Shown here one piece after another: positions 7,395-15,490 of a DNA stretch of 26,998 nucleotides. The first letter of the stretch is position 1. Every line of letters starts with the position of its first letter. The notes under the pieces are model-generated. The model was given only the letters and a program-made list of their open reading frames with translations, did no database searches and was not told the origin of the DNA. The stretch is from Pseudomonadota bacterium (GTDB lineage Bacteria; Pseudomonadota; Gammaproteobacteria; Steroidobacterales; Steroidobacteraceae): positions 1 to 26,998 of the forward strand of contig JAJZFQ010000038.1 in NCBI GenBank assembly GCA_021805275.1. Direction: 5' to 3'. Position numbers and translations under genes: made by a program.

Positions 7395-8387
7395 ATGCGA
7401 CAGTCCGACGATGGCGTCGGGCATAACGAAGAATTGATCCGGCTTCGGCGGCGACTCATGCGTCACTATGATATTGTGACTCAGATGCGCTCGGAAACGC
7501 TGGGATACGGCTCGCCGGGATTGGAGAGTTCTGCTCTGAATCGCCTGTGGAGGACGGTGGAGTCCCAGTTTCTGCCTCACTATTTCGCCGAACCGCCGCG
7601 TTGGCGTAAATATCTGCGGCGAATTTCACCTCATAGGACCTTACCCGACTTTTGCGTCATTGGTCCACCGAAGTGTGCTACCAGCGATCTTGCGGTAACG
7701 GTACTGCTGCATCCCAACGTGATGCCACCACTGGCGAAGGAATTTCCCTGCGCGAATCCAGATCTGTGGCGCTTGTATTATTCAACAGTTCGGGAGAAAC
7801 GGAGATTTGCCGCGCGACGGGGCTTGGCATTGTCGCCGTACCTTCATCCGAGTCTGCATTGGATGGAGGTTCCGTACAGCCTCTCTTGCACCAAACCGGA
7901 CATGAAGATAGTCATCGTTTTGAGAGATCCCATTAAGCGCCTTTACTCTCACTGGAAGTGGGAATTGTTTCTGGCCGGCAAGACTCATGCCGCGCGATTC
8001 TCATTTCTGAGCAATTTCAGCGAATATATTGACAAGTCAATTGAGATGCATGGAAACGGTCTGATGTACACCGCGTCCGGTGCTCAAGGGCTTATTCACA
8101 GCATTTACTGGAAGTCGGTGGAGACCTGGATTGAGTGCTTCGGGCGTAGCAATGTGCTCGTGCTCAACATCAGTGAGTATTTTTCGCAGCAAGAGCGATT
8201 CATGAACAGACTCTACGATTTCGTAGGTCTTCCGCAGACGTCGGTGCCAAAATTCGACGCCCGTACCAATGAAAATCCCCTTCAGACGCCGCCCGCTGAT
8301 AAGGCTACGGTCAGCAAGCTGGAGGAATTTTTTGCCCCTTACAACGAAAAATTGTGGAGTGTCATTGGCAAGAAATTTGTCTGGTGA
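7395..8387 (+). CDS. PAPS-dependent sulfotransferase
   Basis: A 330-residue protein of the sulfotransferase superfamily, which moves sulfate from 3'-phosphoadenylylsulfate to a hydroxyl or amine. The 5'-phosphosulfate-binding loop is FCVIGPPKCATSDL (86-99), with Lys93 as the likely catalytic lysine. The 3'-phosphate-binding segment is VIVLRDPIKRLYSHW (173-187), with Arg177 and Ser185. This layout resembles heparan-sulfate N-sulfotransferase-type domains. The first 80 residues are basic and helical with no signal peptide. The ATG at 7395 is the first good start; an in-frame TTG at 7308 and an ATG at 7458 are alternatives, and none has a clear ribosome-binding site. Codon use is AT-richer than in the neighbours, which suggests transfer. 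Its acceptor could be a polysaccharide or the product of the upstream cluster. Confidence 0.85.
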   Translation: MRQSDDGVGHNEELIRLRRRLMRHYDIVTQMRSETLGYGSPGLESSALNRLWRTVESQFLPHYFAEPPRWRKYLRRISPHRTLPDFCVIGPPKCATSDLAVTVLLHPNVMPPLAKEFPCANPDLWRLYYSTVREKRRFAARRGLALSPYLHPSLHWMEVPYSLSCTKPDMKIVIVLRDPIKRLYSHWKWELFLAGKTHAARFSFLSNFSEYIDKSIEMHGNGLMYTASGAQGLIHSIYWKSVETWIECFGRSNVLVLNISEYFSQQERFMNRLYDFVGLPQTSVPKFDARTNENPLQTPPADKATVSKLEEFFAPYNEKLWSVIGKKFVW

Positions 8388-8474
8388 GCGCCAATAGTTT
8401 GACATTGAGCGATACGATATCTGCCCAGAGTGTCCGGGACGAGTGCGCGGCCTGAAAACTGCTGACTGAGGGCG

Positions 8475-9668
8475 TCAGGTGAAGGCTAAGCCCTTGACGA
8501 CAAGAGGTGCGGCATGCTTCGCGCCGTACATGAATCGCATGATGGGACCAAAAACTGGCGCGCTCGTGATTCCAACGAAATACAATCCCTGAACAGATGT
8601 TTCGAATGTGCTGTTGAGCGCGGGGATTCCAACTCCTTCTCGGGCGATGTCGCGCTTAAGTTGCGGATCTAGATAGTCAAGGCGATCGATATCTACCTTG
8701 AATCCTGTCGCGGCAATGACGTGATCTGTGAGCACGTCCGAAATGCCAGTCGCGGATTTCACGCTCAGATGCACTTTGCGATTATCCTTCACTGCTGCAG
8801 AAATCGTTGATCCAAGGTGGATTGGGATCCGTCCATCGACCCGATCTCTCAGCCACCAGGAACCGCCCGGTCCGTAGGTATCGGCTACGTACGGGTGTCG
8901 CTTTGCAGGAGCGAAGAGGTGGAATATTCTTGGTAATTCTGCAATCGCCAAGGATCGCCAGCCGCGCGCTACCGCGGCTTCCGGATTTCTCAGCCGTTCG
9001 ACGAGTGATCGATCGCGTGAGGGTTCGTTCCACCACTCGATACGGCTTTCGCGTACAACGAGTTGTACGCGGGCGCCGGCTTCATGGAGGATGGCTGCGG
9101 TCTCCAGTGCGGATTGACCGGCGCCGACCACAGTGACATCACGATTGACGTAGTTTGTGACGCCGGACATCATGGAGCTGTGAGTGACCTCCGGCGCCGA
9201 AAGGCCGGACAATTCGCGCGGCGTTACCGCATACGCCATATGGCCGGTGGCGAGTACTACGCGCCGTGCGAATACGCTGGTTCCGGTGGCGAAGGTGATC
9301 TGAAAGCCCCCGCTCGCTTTGCGGCGTATCGTCGTTACACGGTCATCCCGCGGTTCTTCGCCGATACTGCTCCGGAACCATTCCGCGTATTGAAGAAACA
9401 GCGCAAGACTTAGTGGTTTGCCGATCCGCTCATACGGGATCCGCAGCGCTTGGCAGTAGCGCTGGAACGTGAACTGGCGGTCGGGATCCCAAAGATTCGA
9501 GGCAAACGGCTCGGACTTCAGGATCATGCCTTCGGGCATGAACTTCCGCCAGCTCTCCATTGGACTGCCGTAGATGCAGTATGGGTGCCCTTTCGATCGT
9601 AAATGTGCGGCAATAGAGAGCCCGTACGGGCCCGCGCCTATGATGACGGTATCGAGATCAGTGCTCAA
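8475..9668 (-). CDS. FAD-dependent monooxygenase-like oxidoreductase
   Basis: A 397-residue flavoprotein with two dinucleotide-binding motifs: GAGPYG (11-16) for FAD and GAGQSALE (182-189) for NAD(P)H. ATGH (140-143) and the C-terminal AATGF mark the usual strand ends. The arrangement is that of the flavin monooxygenase/N-hydroxylase (SidA/IucD/PvdA-like) group. The N-terminus has no signal peptide. Its ATG overlaps the stop of the ATP-grasp gene by 4 bases (ATGA), so the two are translationally coupled and probably act on one substrate. N- or S-hydroxylation of an amino-acid-derived compound is plausible, and simple oxidoreductase activity is the alternative. It is convergent with the sulfotransferase gene. 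Confidence 0.82.
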   Translation of the reverse strand: MSTDLDTVIIGAGPYGLSIAAHLRSKGHPYCIYGSPMESWRKFMPEGMILKSEPFASNLWDPDRQFTFQRYCQALRIPYERIGKPLSLALFLQYAEWFRSSIGEEPRDDRVTTIRRKASGGFQITFATGTSVFARRVVLATGHMAYAVTPRELSGLSAPEVTHSSMMSGVTNYVNRDVTVVGAGQSALETAAILHEAGARVQLVVRESRIEWWNEPSRDRSLVERLRNPEAAVARGWRSLAIAELPRIFHLFAPAKRHPYVADTYGPGGSWWLRDRVDGRIPIHLGSTISAAVKDNRKVHLSVKSATGISDVLTDHVIAATGFKVDIDRLDYLDPQLKRDIAREGVGIPALNSTFETSVQGLYFVGITSAPVFGPIMRFMYGAKHAAPLVVKGLAFT

Positions 9669-10849
9669 AGCGGCCCCTGGTTGGGTTTAAGTTTCATTTG
9701 CTGGTGGCGCAGAATTCGGCGCCAGATTCGGCGAACTCCCCTTTCGTGCAGATAGTAGTACACGCCGGGGAGCGGGTCACTCCATCGAAAGTGCGCGTCC
9801 ACGACTTGAATATTCTCTTGGAACTCGCAAGGAAGGTTGAACTGGAAGTCTGCGCGCCAGGCCGGGTTGCGCCGCATGGTTGCGGGGTGTGAAGTCAGCG
9901 GGTCGATACCGAGGGCGACCCAGTAGGCGATCACAGGGAGATTGACGCCGCCAAGGGCGGCGATTTCTTCCTGCCAGTCGGTTCGTCCAACGGTCGGTTC
10001 GACCATCAGGAACCGACCGGTGCGTACGTCGCGCTTGAATTCCAGGCTGCCAAGGCCGCGATAACGCACACAATTTAGGAAGCGCCGCGCCTCCCCCTCT
10101 AGTTGCGCAGCATATTCAGGTGCGGGAATGCAGATTGCAGTGGAGCCGATTCCCGGGGGGGTGCTCTGGAGCTTGCGACCGGAGAAGAACGCCGCGGGCG
10201 TTCCGTCACTGCGCACGCAGAAGAAAGTGAAGAAAATCTCCGAATCCGGTCCCTCAATCCATTCCTGGACGATGACAGCAGACACGTGGACCAGCATGGC
10301 CTTCGCCAGTACGCGAGCCTGCTCAAGCGTTTCGGCTCGCACAGCACGGTCTGCTACGCCGGCGATCACGCGCCCCTTGTCGGCTGGCTTGAGAATAACT
10401 GGGGGCGCTAGCGCTTCCAGCCGCTGCATATCCTCGAGCGTCCGAAGGGCGCAACTGCGCGGGACAGAAAATCCCTCGTGTGCCGCGAGGACGTCAAAGG
10501 CTAACTTATCTGAGAGGACTTCGACGACGTCAAGCGTGGGCATCTCGACGTGATAGCAATGTTCGAGACGCTGTCGCTGGGCAGAAACGATGTGAACGCT
10601 GGCGTCCTGGGTCAGGAGCAACACTGGGCGGCAGCGCAATTTCTCCGCGAGCGCCAACAGTGCCTCAATCAATGACTCTCCCTGGAGGCTCTTGGCTCGC
10701 ACGTACGTAGCGTGACGAGACCAAGGTGCTGGACAGTTCCGGGTAGTGTTCATCACGTACGTCGGAATGCGACTGCGTGCAAGGCTGCGCACGACACCCA
10801 AGGCGTTGAGGTTTCCGCCGACAACGACGACTGGGATTTCGGGCTTCAT
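9665..10849 (-). CDS. ATP-grasp ligase (carboxylate-amine ligase type)
   Basis: A 394-residue ATP-grasp protein. It begins with a pre-ATP-grasp Rossmann-like segment (VVVVGGNLNALGVVRSL). Then follow the ATP-binding VILKPADKGR, the clamp segment VIVQEWIEGPDSE and the metal-binding region around GSLEFKRD and MVEPTVGR. Such enzymes make amide, peptide or thioester bonds through an acyl-phosphate. I chose the ATG at 10849 because the Rossmann strand starts right after it; an open frame extends 28 codons further upstream with no homology-like content. No strong Shine-Dalgarno sequence precedes it. The monooxygenase gene follows with a 4-base overlap. The substrate is unknown. Candidates are amino acid ligation to a surface sugar or to a small molecule. 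Confidence 0.8.
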   Translation of the reverse strand: MKPEIPVVVVGGNLNALGVVRSLARSRIPTYVMNTTRNCPAPWSRHATYVRAKSLQGESLIEALLALAEKLRCRPVLLLTQDASVHIVSAQRQRLEHCYHVEMPTLDVVEVLSDKLAFDVLAAHEGFSVPRSCALRTLEDMQRLEALAPPVILKPADKGRVIAGVADRAVRAETLEQARVLAKAMLVHVSAVIVQEWIEGPDSEIFFTFFCVRSDGTPAAFFSGRKLQSTPPGIGSTAICIPAPEYAAQLEGEARRFLNCVRYRGLGSLEFKRDVRTGRFLMVEPTVGRTDWQEEIAALGGVNLPVIAYWVALGIDPLTSHPATMRRNPAWRADFQFNLPCEFQENIQVVDAHFRWSDPLPGVYYYLHERGVRRIWRRILRHQQMKLKPNQGPL

Positions 10850-11086
10850 GCACTGCAATCTGGGTAAATGGGTCGCTGTTATCTTGTCCCGAAGATAACT
10901 GCAGCGTGCGCACGCATTGTGGGGGCGGCACACGCTGCGTGATTCTGTATGCTCGCGTTGCCGATCGGTAGGAGCATGCGCTGCGGCACCGATTGAGCGG
11001 GCCAGGTGCGCGATCTTGCGAAGTAGGAGAGGTCGCTGGTCATTGGGGCGTTTTGACCCGCTCTCGGGGGGGGGTAAATTCCAGAT

Positions 11087-12364
11087 TTACAGCCCGCCGT
11101 CAACATATGCGGCGGGGAATACCCGTTTAATGTCGTAGATCACGTGCTTCTTGCGGCAGAGTTTGCGCACGACATCCGCGCCGGTCTGCTTGAACTCCCG
11201 ATGCGCTACCGCGATCACCGCTGCGTCGTAGGTGTCCCTCTTTAAGGTGCGGGTGAGCTTGAGGCTGTATTCGTGTCGGCAGTCCTCAGCATCTGCCCAG
11301 GGATCGTATGCGTCAACCCTTGCGCCGTATTTTTCGAGCTCATGGATCACGTCGATGACTTTGGAGTTGCGAATGTCGGGGCAATTCTCCTTAAAGGTGA
11401 TGCCGAGCACGAGGATGCGCGCGTCCTTGACGTGGATGCGCTTGCGCGTCATGAGTTTGATGATCTCCCCGGCGACGTAGATCGGCATGTTGTCATTCAG
11501 GCGCCGTCCGGCGAGAATCATCTCGGGGTGATAACCGATTTCCTGCGCCTTGTGCGTCAGGTAATAGGGGTCGACCCCGATGCAGTGCCCGCCGACCAAT
11601 CCCGGACGGAAAGGCAGGAAGTTCCACTTCGAGCCGGCCGCCTGTAGCACTTCCTCGGTGTCGATGCCCAACCGCGCGAAGATGAGGGCGAGTTCGTTGA
11701 TGAGCGCGATGTTTACGTCGCGTTGGGTGTTCTCAATGACTTTCGCCGCCTCGGCCACCTTGATGCTGGAGGCGCGATGGGTGCCAGCCGTGATGATGCA
11801 GCGGTACAGCGCATCGACGAACTCGGCCGCCTCGGGCGTAGAGCCAGAGGTGATCTTCTTGATGGTGGTGAGGCGATGTTCCTTGTCGCCCGGGTTGATG
11901 CGCTCGGGGCTGTAGCCGATGAAGAACTGCCGGTTGAACTTCAGCCCCGACTCACGCTCGAGGATCGGGACGCAGACTTCTTCTGTGCAGCCCGGATAGA
12001 CGGTGGACTCGTAGATTACCACGTCGCCCTTTTTCAGGACTTTCCCGACGCTGGTGCTGGCGCCGATGAGCGGGGAGAGGTCCGGACGCTTGTACTCATC
12101 GATAGGGGTGGGCACCGTGACGATATAGGCGCGGCAGGCCTTCATGTCCTTCAATTCGGTGGTGAAGGAGAGTCGGGCGGCGGCTCGCAATTCCTCGGGG
12201 CTCGTCTCGAGGGTGCTGTCATCGCCGGCGCGCAGCTCGGCTACGCGTTCCGCCTTGACGTCGAATCCCACAGTATCGAAGTGCTTGCCGAACTCGACAG
12301 CAAGCGGCAGCCCGACATAGCCCAGTCCCACGATACCGATCCGGCACTTGCGAAGCTTGATCAC
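11087..12364 (-). CDS. tviB: UDP-N-acetylhexosamine 6-dehydrogenase (TviB/WbpA type)
   Basis: A 425-residue nucleotide-sugar dehydrogenase that oxidises a UDP-HexNAc to the uronic acid with two NAD+. The N-terminal NAD motif is [10 protein letters not shown] (13-22), VPTP is at 84-87, [11 protein letters not shown] at 119-129 and the catalytic Cys261 in [11 protein letters not shown]. The C-terminal UDP-binding domain includes [15 protein letters not shown]. The motif spacing and the [16 protein letters not shown] context match TviB/WbpA/WbpO enzymes better than UDP-glucose dehydrogenase. It supplies an acidic sugar for surface polysaccharide. The EpsB-type transferase gene 1.3 kb away fits this role. 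The choice between GlcNAc and GalNAc cannot be made by eye. Confidence 0.88.
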   Translation of the reverse strand: MIKLRKCRIGIVGLGYVGLPLAVEFGKHFDTVGFDVKAERVAELRAGDDSTLETSPEELRAAARLSFTTELKDMKACRAYIVTVPTPIDEYKRPDLSPLIGASTSVGKVLKKGDVVIYESTVYPGCTEEVCVPILERESGLKFNRQFFIGYSPERINPGDKEHRLTTIKKITSGSTPEAAEFVDALYRCIITAGTHRASSIKVAEAAKVIENTQRDVNIALINELALIFARLGIDTEEVLQAAGSKWNFLPFRPGLVGGHCIGVDPYYLTHKAQEIGYHPEMILAGRRLNDNMPIYVAGEIIKLMTRKRIHVKDARILVLGITFKENCPDIRNSKVIDVIHELEKYGARVDAYDPWADAEDCRHEYSLKLTRTLKRDTYDAAVIAVAHREFKQTGADVVRKLCRKKHVIYDIKRVFPAAYVDGGL

Positions 12365-12599
12365 CCAGCGGTCTCCCGTTGCGTCAGTCAGATGGCGAGC
12401 GTCGGCTATCCGTGCTCAATGCGGATTATCCTATAGACGCCGCTTGCGCCGCTTGCTGCCGGTCGCAGGTCGAGCTGAATCTGGACCGACAGATTGCGAT
12501 TGGCGACGCTGCGACCGGATCGTCGCCTTGCGAGACCCCTCCGATGTGCGCTCGGCGCTGCGAACTGCCGGGCGCCGGAGCCGACTGTAGGCCGAGGCT

Positions 12600-12620
12600 G
12601 CGAAGTGTGACACAGTTCGC
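12600..12620. promoter_or_regulatory. Palindrome upstream of a sigma-54 promoter (candidate activator site)
   Basis: Two 10-base arms, GCGAAGTGTG and CACAGTTCGC, flank a single central A; nine of ten positions are self-complementary. The centre is about 118 bases before the predicted transcription start of the PEP-CTERM gene. That is where sigma-54 enhancer-binding activators usually bind. The binding protein is unknown. Confidence 0.45.
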
Positions 12621-12701
12621 TGCCGGTAAATTTGACAGTGCCTTGAAAAGGCTTGACCAATATTAATTGTAAGTAATTGAATTTGTGAAATAAAAATGAT
12701 C

Positions 12702-12716
12702 TGGCCCGACTCTTGC
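12702..12716 (+). promoter_or_regulatory. Predicted sigma-54 promoter of the PEP-CTERM gene
   Basis: TGGCCCGACTCTTGC matches the -24/-12 consensus (TGGCAC, five bases, TTGC) at every conserved base except one. The invariant GG and GC are separated by the required 10 bases. Transcription would begin near 12728, about 40 bases before the start codon. PEP-CTERM genes in other proteobacteria are known to depend on RpoN with the PrsK/PrsR system, so the site makes biological sense. Confidence 0.65.
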
Positions 12717-12768
12717 GTCGCTGGTCCGATCTGGGCATTGAGCCCGCGAGTGTCTAGTCAAGAGGACG

Positions 12769-13358
12769 ATGATGATGAGGATAACGATTAAGCCCTTCTC
12801 CAGCCTGCGATTTCTGAGCGCCCTGGTGGCAATTCCGGCTCTCAACATTGTGCTGATGGGCGCCGCATCGGCCTCCATGCTCCAATTCAGCTACACCCAG
12901 ACGGGTGGTAGCAACGTGCACTTCACCTTCGATCAGCTCTCCAACCCGATGCCGCTGCACGTTGGCGAGGGTTACACGCAAGTCGCCATCACCCATTTCC
13001 TGAGCGATATCCCGGCTATCTCCTCAAACGACTGGTACGACTCCAATAGCGAGGGTGGCTTTGTGCACTGTCCCGCAACAACGATGGGCCGCTGTCGTCC
13101 TACTACGGCGGTCTCTACGGAATGAACAACGCGCAGTTCTTCTCCGGCTCGCTCTGGCACCCGGGCTTTAGCACCGGGACGTTCACGGGCTATTACACGA
13201 TCGGTGGTGAGGACTGCAGCACCATGACGGTGTACGGTACGCTAACCGTGAGCCCGCTGACCACCAACACTGTGCCCGGGCCGGGCTCTATGACGCTGTT
13301 CGCCGGCGCCTTGGGGCTGCTAGGCATCGTTTTCTCGCGCCGCCGCGCACGTCTCTGA
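12769..13358 (+). pseudogene. PEP-CTERM sorting-domain protein, interrupted by one frameshift
   Basis: This is an exported protein of about 196 residues read in two frames. Frame one opens at 12769 (ATG ATG ATG, AGAGGA just upstream) and gives a signal peptide ending near GAASAS, then FSYTQTGGSNVHFTFDQL and on to GGFVHC. It then runs into non-protein-like sequence and stops at 13125. The second frame reads NNDGPLSSYYGGLYGMNNAQF and FSGSLWHPGFSTGTF, and runs to the sorting tail at 13358. The tail has VPGPGS, a hydrophobic segment (MTLFAGALGLLGIVF) and RRRARL. The shift lies at about 13068-13082. The tail is an exosortase substrate signal with Gly in place of the usual Glu. It is either a real mutation or a sequencing error; joined, it looks like one normal family member. 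No exosortase is in the window. Confidence 0.75.
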
Positions 13359-13615
13359 AGATGGCCCTATCGGGTGGTCGGCGAGCGCTGGCCGCCCAAT
13401 TCCTCGCCTTTGTCCCGGCGCCGTTTTCGTCTACGGCATCCCCTCCCGGGACGCAGACTCCCCAACTGAGACTTCCGGCACGGCGCGGCGGCGGATTTAT
13501 TTTACATTTGCCGCTAGACTGGAATCGCGCTGAGCCGGGGATGGCTCCTGGCCGATCCAGGGCTGCGGTATTCTCCGCCGCCGATCCATGCCATGAATCG
13601 AGGGTAGGGGACGCA

Positions 13616-15019
13616 GTGCGCATCCGGGTTTTCGGTCATTACGTCTACGCTTCGATCGCCGTGCTGGCGATGGCCGAGGCGATCGTCTTCTTCGCCGCGG
13701 TGTACGGCGCGGCGCTGGTGCGCTTTCACGGCTCGTTGATGTTTCTCGCCGATTCCAACGAGGCTGACGGCGCGCTGTGGCCCCGCGCCCTGCTGTTCAG
13801 CACGGTGATGATGACCTGCCTGCTCGCCTTCGGGCTGTACAGTGCGCGCCAGCGTGCGCGCTTCATCGGCATCGCCCTGCGGCTGATTCTCGCGGTGCTG
13901 ATGGCCTTCGTGCTGTCGTCCTCGCTCTTTTACCTCATTCCGACGCTGTGGATCGGACGCGGCGTCGTGGCCCTTGCGGCCACGGGTGCGCTGCTCGGGA
14001 TGCTGGTGTCCCGCTCAATCTTTTCCCAGGTCGTGGACGAGGATCTGCTCAAGCGCCGGGTGCTCGTCTACGGGGCGGGCAAGTCGGCGTCCGCCATTGC
14101 GGGCATTCGCCGCCGCTCCGACCGGCGAGGGTTCCTCGTCGTGGGCTACGTGCCGGCCCCTGGGGAGCTGCGGGAGGTCACGGACGCGCTCCTCGAGCCC
14201 GCCGAGGGCCTGGTGCGGCTGTGTGCGCGCCTCGATGTGGGCGAAGTGGTGGTGGCCATGGACGACCGGCGGCGCGGGTTCCCGATCGCCGAGCTCCTGC
14301 AGTGCCGCCTGGCGGGCGTGGACGTCACCGAGCAGCTGAGCTTTCTTGAGCGCGAGACCGGCCGGGTGCGTATCGACATCTTGAACCCGGCCTGGATGAT
14401 CTTCGGGGACGGATTTCGTCGCGACCCGATCCGAAGACTCACGGGCCGGCTGCTCGATTTCTCGGGTGGCCTCGTGGTGCTCACGCTCGCCTCACCCTTC
14501 GTGCTCCTCACCGCGCTCGCCATCAAGCTCGAGGAGGGCTGGCGCGCGCCGGTGTTCTACCGCCAGCGGCGGGTGGGGCTGCTCGGCCAACCGTTTGAGC
14601 TGCTGAAGTTCCGCAGCATGCGGGTGGACGCGGAGCAGGATGGCCAGGCGCAGTGGGCGCGCAAGGACGATCCGCGCGTGACGCAGGTCGGCGCCTTCAT
14701 CCGCAAGGTGCGCATCGATGAGCTGCCGCAGCTGCTGAACGTGCTGCGCGGGCAGATGAGCCTGGTGGGGCCGCGGCCGGAGCGCCCGGAGTTCGTCTCG
14801 GACTTGGCTGAGCGCATCCCGTACTACCACGAGCGCCACTCGGTGAAACCCGGGATCACCGGCTGGGCGCAGCTGTGCTATCCCTACGGCGCCTCCGAGG
14901 CCGACTCGCTGCAGAAACTGCAGTACGACCTGTACTACGTGAAGAACAACACGCTGTTGTTCGACTTGGCGATCCTGCTGCAGACCGCCGAGGTGGTCTT
15001 CCTCGGCAAGGGGCGCTGA
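13616..15019 (+). CDS. EpsB-type polyprenyl-phosphate sugar transferase (TIGR03013-like)
   Basis: A 467-residue membrane glycosyl-1-phosphate transferase that starts a polysaccharide repeat unit on undecaprenyl phosphate. Several N-terminal membrane segments lie within residues 8-135. A Rossmann-like domain follows, starting at [10 protein letters not shown], then a membrane hairpin ([20 protein letters not shown]). The C-terminal bacterial transferase domain has [33 protein letters not shown] and GITGWAQ. I chose the GTG at 13616: AGGGG lies 5 bases before it, and the product then begins RIRVFGHYV, as in the family associated with PEP-CTERM/exosortase loci. An open frame reaches back to 13361 but is not protein-like. 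The gene probably serves the same surface matrix as the PEP-CTERM protein and the dehydrogenase. Confidence 0.9.
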   Translation: MRIRVFGHYVYASIAVLAMAEAIVFFAAVYGAALVRFHGSLMFLADSNEADGALWPRALLFSTVMMTCLLAFGLYSARQRARFIGIALRLILAVLMAFVLSSSLFYLIPTLWIGRGVVALAATGALLGMLVSRSIFSQVVDEDLLKRRVLVYGAGKSASAIAGIRRRSDRRGFLVVGYVPAPGELREVTDALLEPAEGLVRLCARLDVGEVVVAMDDRRRGFPIAELLQCRLAGVDVTEQLSFLERETGRVRIDILNPAWMIFGDGFRRDPIRRLTGRLLDFSGGLVVLTLASPFVLLTALAIKLEEGWRAPVFYRQRRVGLLGQPFELLKFRSMRVDAEQDGQAQWARKDDPRVTQVGAFIRKVRIDELPQLLNVLRGQMSLVGPRPERPEFVSDLAERIPYYHERHSVKPGITGWAQLCYPYGASEADSLQKLQYDLYYVKNNTLLFDLAILLQTAEVVFLGKGR

Positions 15020-15026
15020 GCGCCCC
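15010..15026 (+). terminator. Hairpin over the sugar-transferase stop codon
   Basis: GGGGCGC and GCGCCCC form a perfect 7-base stem whose loop is exactly the TGA stop codon. There is no T-run after it, so it is at best a weak or Rho-assisted terminator between two convergent genes. Confidence 0.35.
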
Positions 15027-15034
15027 GGCGGAAC

Positions 15035-15280
15035 TTATTCGGCGGGGTCGGCCGGCTCCTTCGGCTTGACGCGCGTGCGCCAGACTTCGTACGGATCCCA
15101 GGCATAGGGCACAGGAACGGTGCGCAGACGGCGGACCTTGGCGGTCGGCGACTCATCGGCGACATCCGGCGGGTTCAGGGTGTGCTCTACGGGCACCGTG
15201 CGTTCGTGTTGCATATCGGTCTGACTACCTCTATCTGAGTCCGGGACGCGTACCGCGTCGGTTCCTTGTTCGCGCGACAT
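15035..15280 (-). CDS. Small hypothetical protein
   Basis: An 81-residue acidic/proline-containing protein I do not recognise. It has no signal peptide or membrane segment. The most protein-like part is the C-terminal half, TVPVPYAWDPYEVWRTRVK, which has the look of a conserved short motif. RTVPV occurs twice, at about 28-32 and 53-57. The ATG at 15280 gives 81 aa. An ATG at 15214 gives 59 aa and has AGAGGT about 12 bases upstream. It is convergent with the sugar-transferase gene and lies 15 bases from it. A CRP-like palindrome sits about 160 bases upstream of the longer start. Confidence 0.6.
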   Translation of the reverse strand: MSREQGTDAVRVPDSDRGSQTDMQHERTVPVEHTLNPPDVADESPTAKVRRLRTVPVPYAWDPYEVWRTRVKPKEPADPAE

Positions 15281-15431
15281 CCCTTGCCGCGCTGACCGGG
15301 GTGGGGAGTGTAGCCGAATAGTGACACCTTAGGACACCCCCGTGACCGGCGAATGACAGGGTACAGGAGGTGAGGGGGCCAACCGGGGCATCAGGGGCCC
15401 CCCAAGCCGGCCTCGGACCGATGGGCCGCCG

Positions 15432-15455
15432 AAACTGTGAACCGGGTCACATTTT
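15432..15455. promoter_or_regulatory. CRP-like palindromic site
   Basis: TGTGA, six bases (ACCGGG) and TCACA make a perfect core match to the CRP/Vfr/Clp consensus. The flanks AAAC and TTTT extend the symmetry. It lies between the end of glrR and the small hypothetical gene, both on the minus strand, so the small gene is the likely target. Confidence 0.5.
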
Positions 15456-15460
15456 GGAGC

Positions 15461-15485
15461 GCCCGCCCCCGGGACGGGGGCGGGC
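15461..15485 (-). terminator. GC-rich hairpin just after glrR
   Basis: Arms GCCCGCCCCC and GGGGGCGGGC form a perfect 10-base stem around a 5-base loop, a few bases past the glrR stop. On the minus strand no T-run follows, only a short AAAA. It may end the galE-glrK-qseG-glrR transcript with Rho help. Confidence 0.45.
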
Positions 15486-15490
15486 GGGAC

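Noticed and set aside
7118..7426. Open frame in the gap before the sulfotransferase
   Set aside because: It starts at GTG without a ribosome-binding site, overlaps the sulfotransferase start and has no domain-like sequence.
11066..11090. G9 run followed by a GTAAAT/ATTTAC hairpin at the end of the dehydrogenase gene
   Set aside because: The stem is only 6 bases, overlaps the stop codon and has no T-run; it is too weak to call a terminator.
12632..12666. TTGACA that could be a sigma-70 -35 element
   Set aside because: No acceptable -10 lies 16-18 bases downstream; the sigma-54 site at 12702 is far stronger.
13122..13125. ATGA overlap that could mean two translationally coupled genes
   Set aside because: The second frame is already protein-like before this ATG, and only the fused product has both signal peptide and sorting tail, so a frameshift explains it better.
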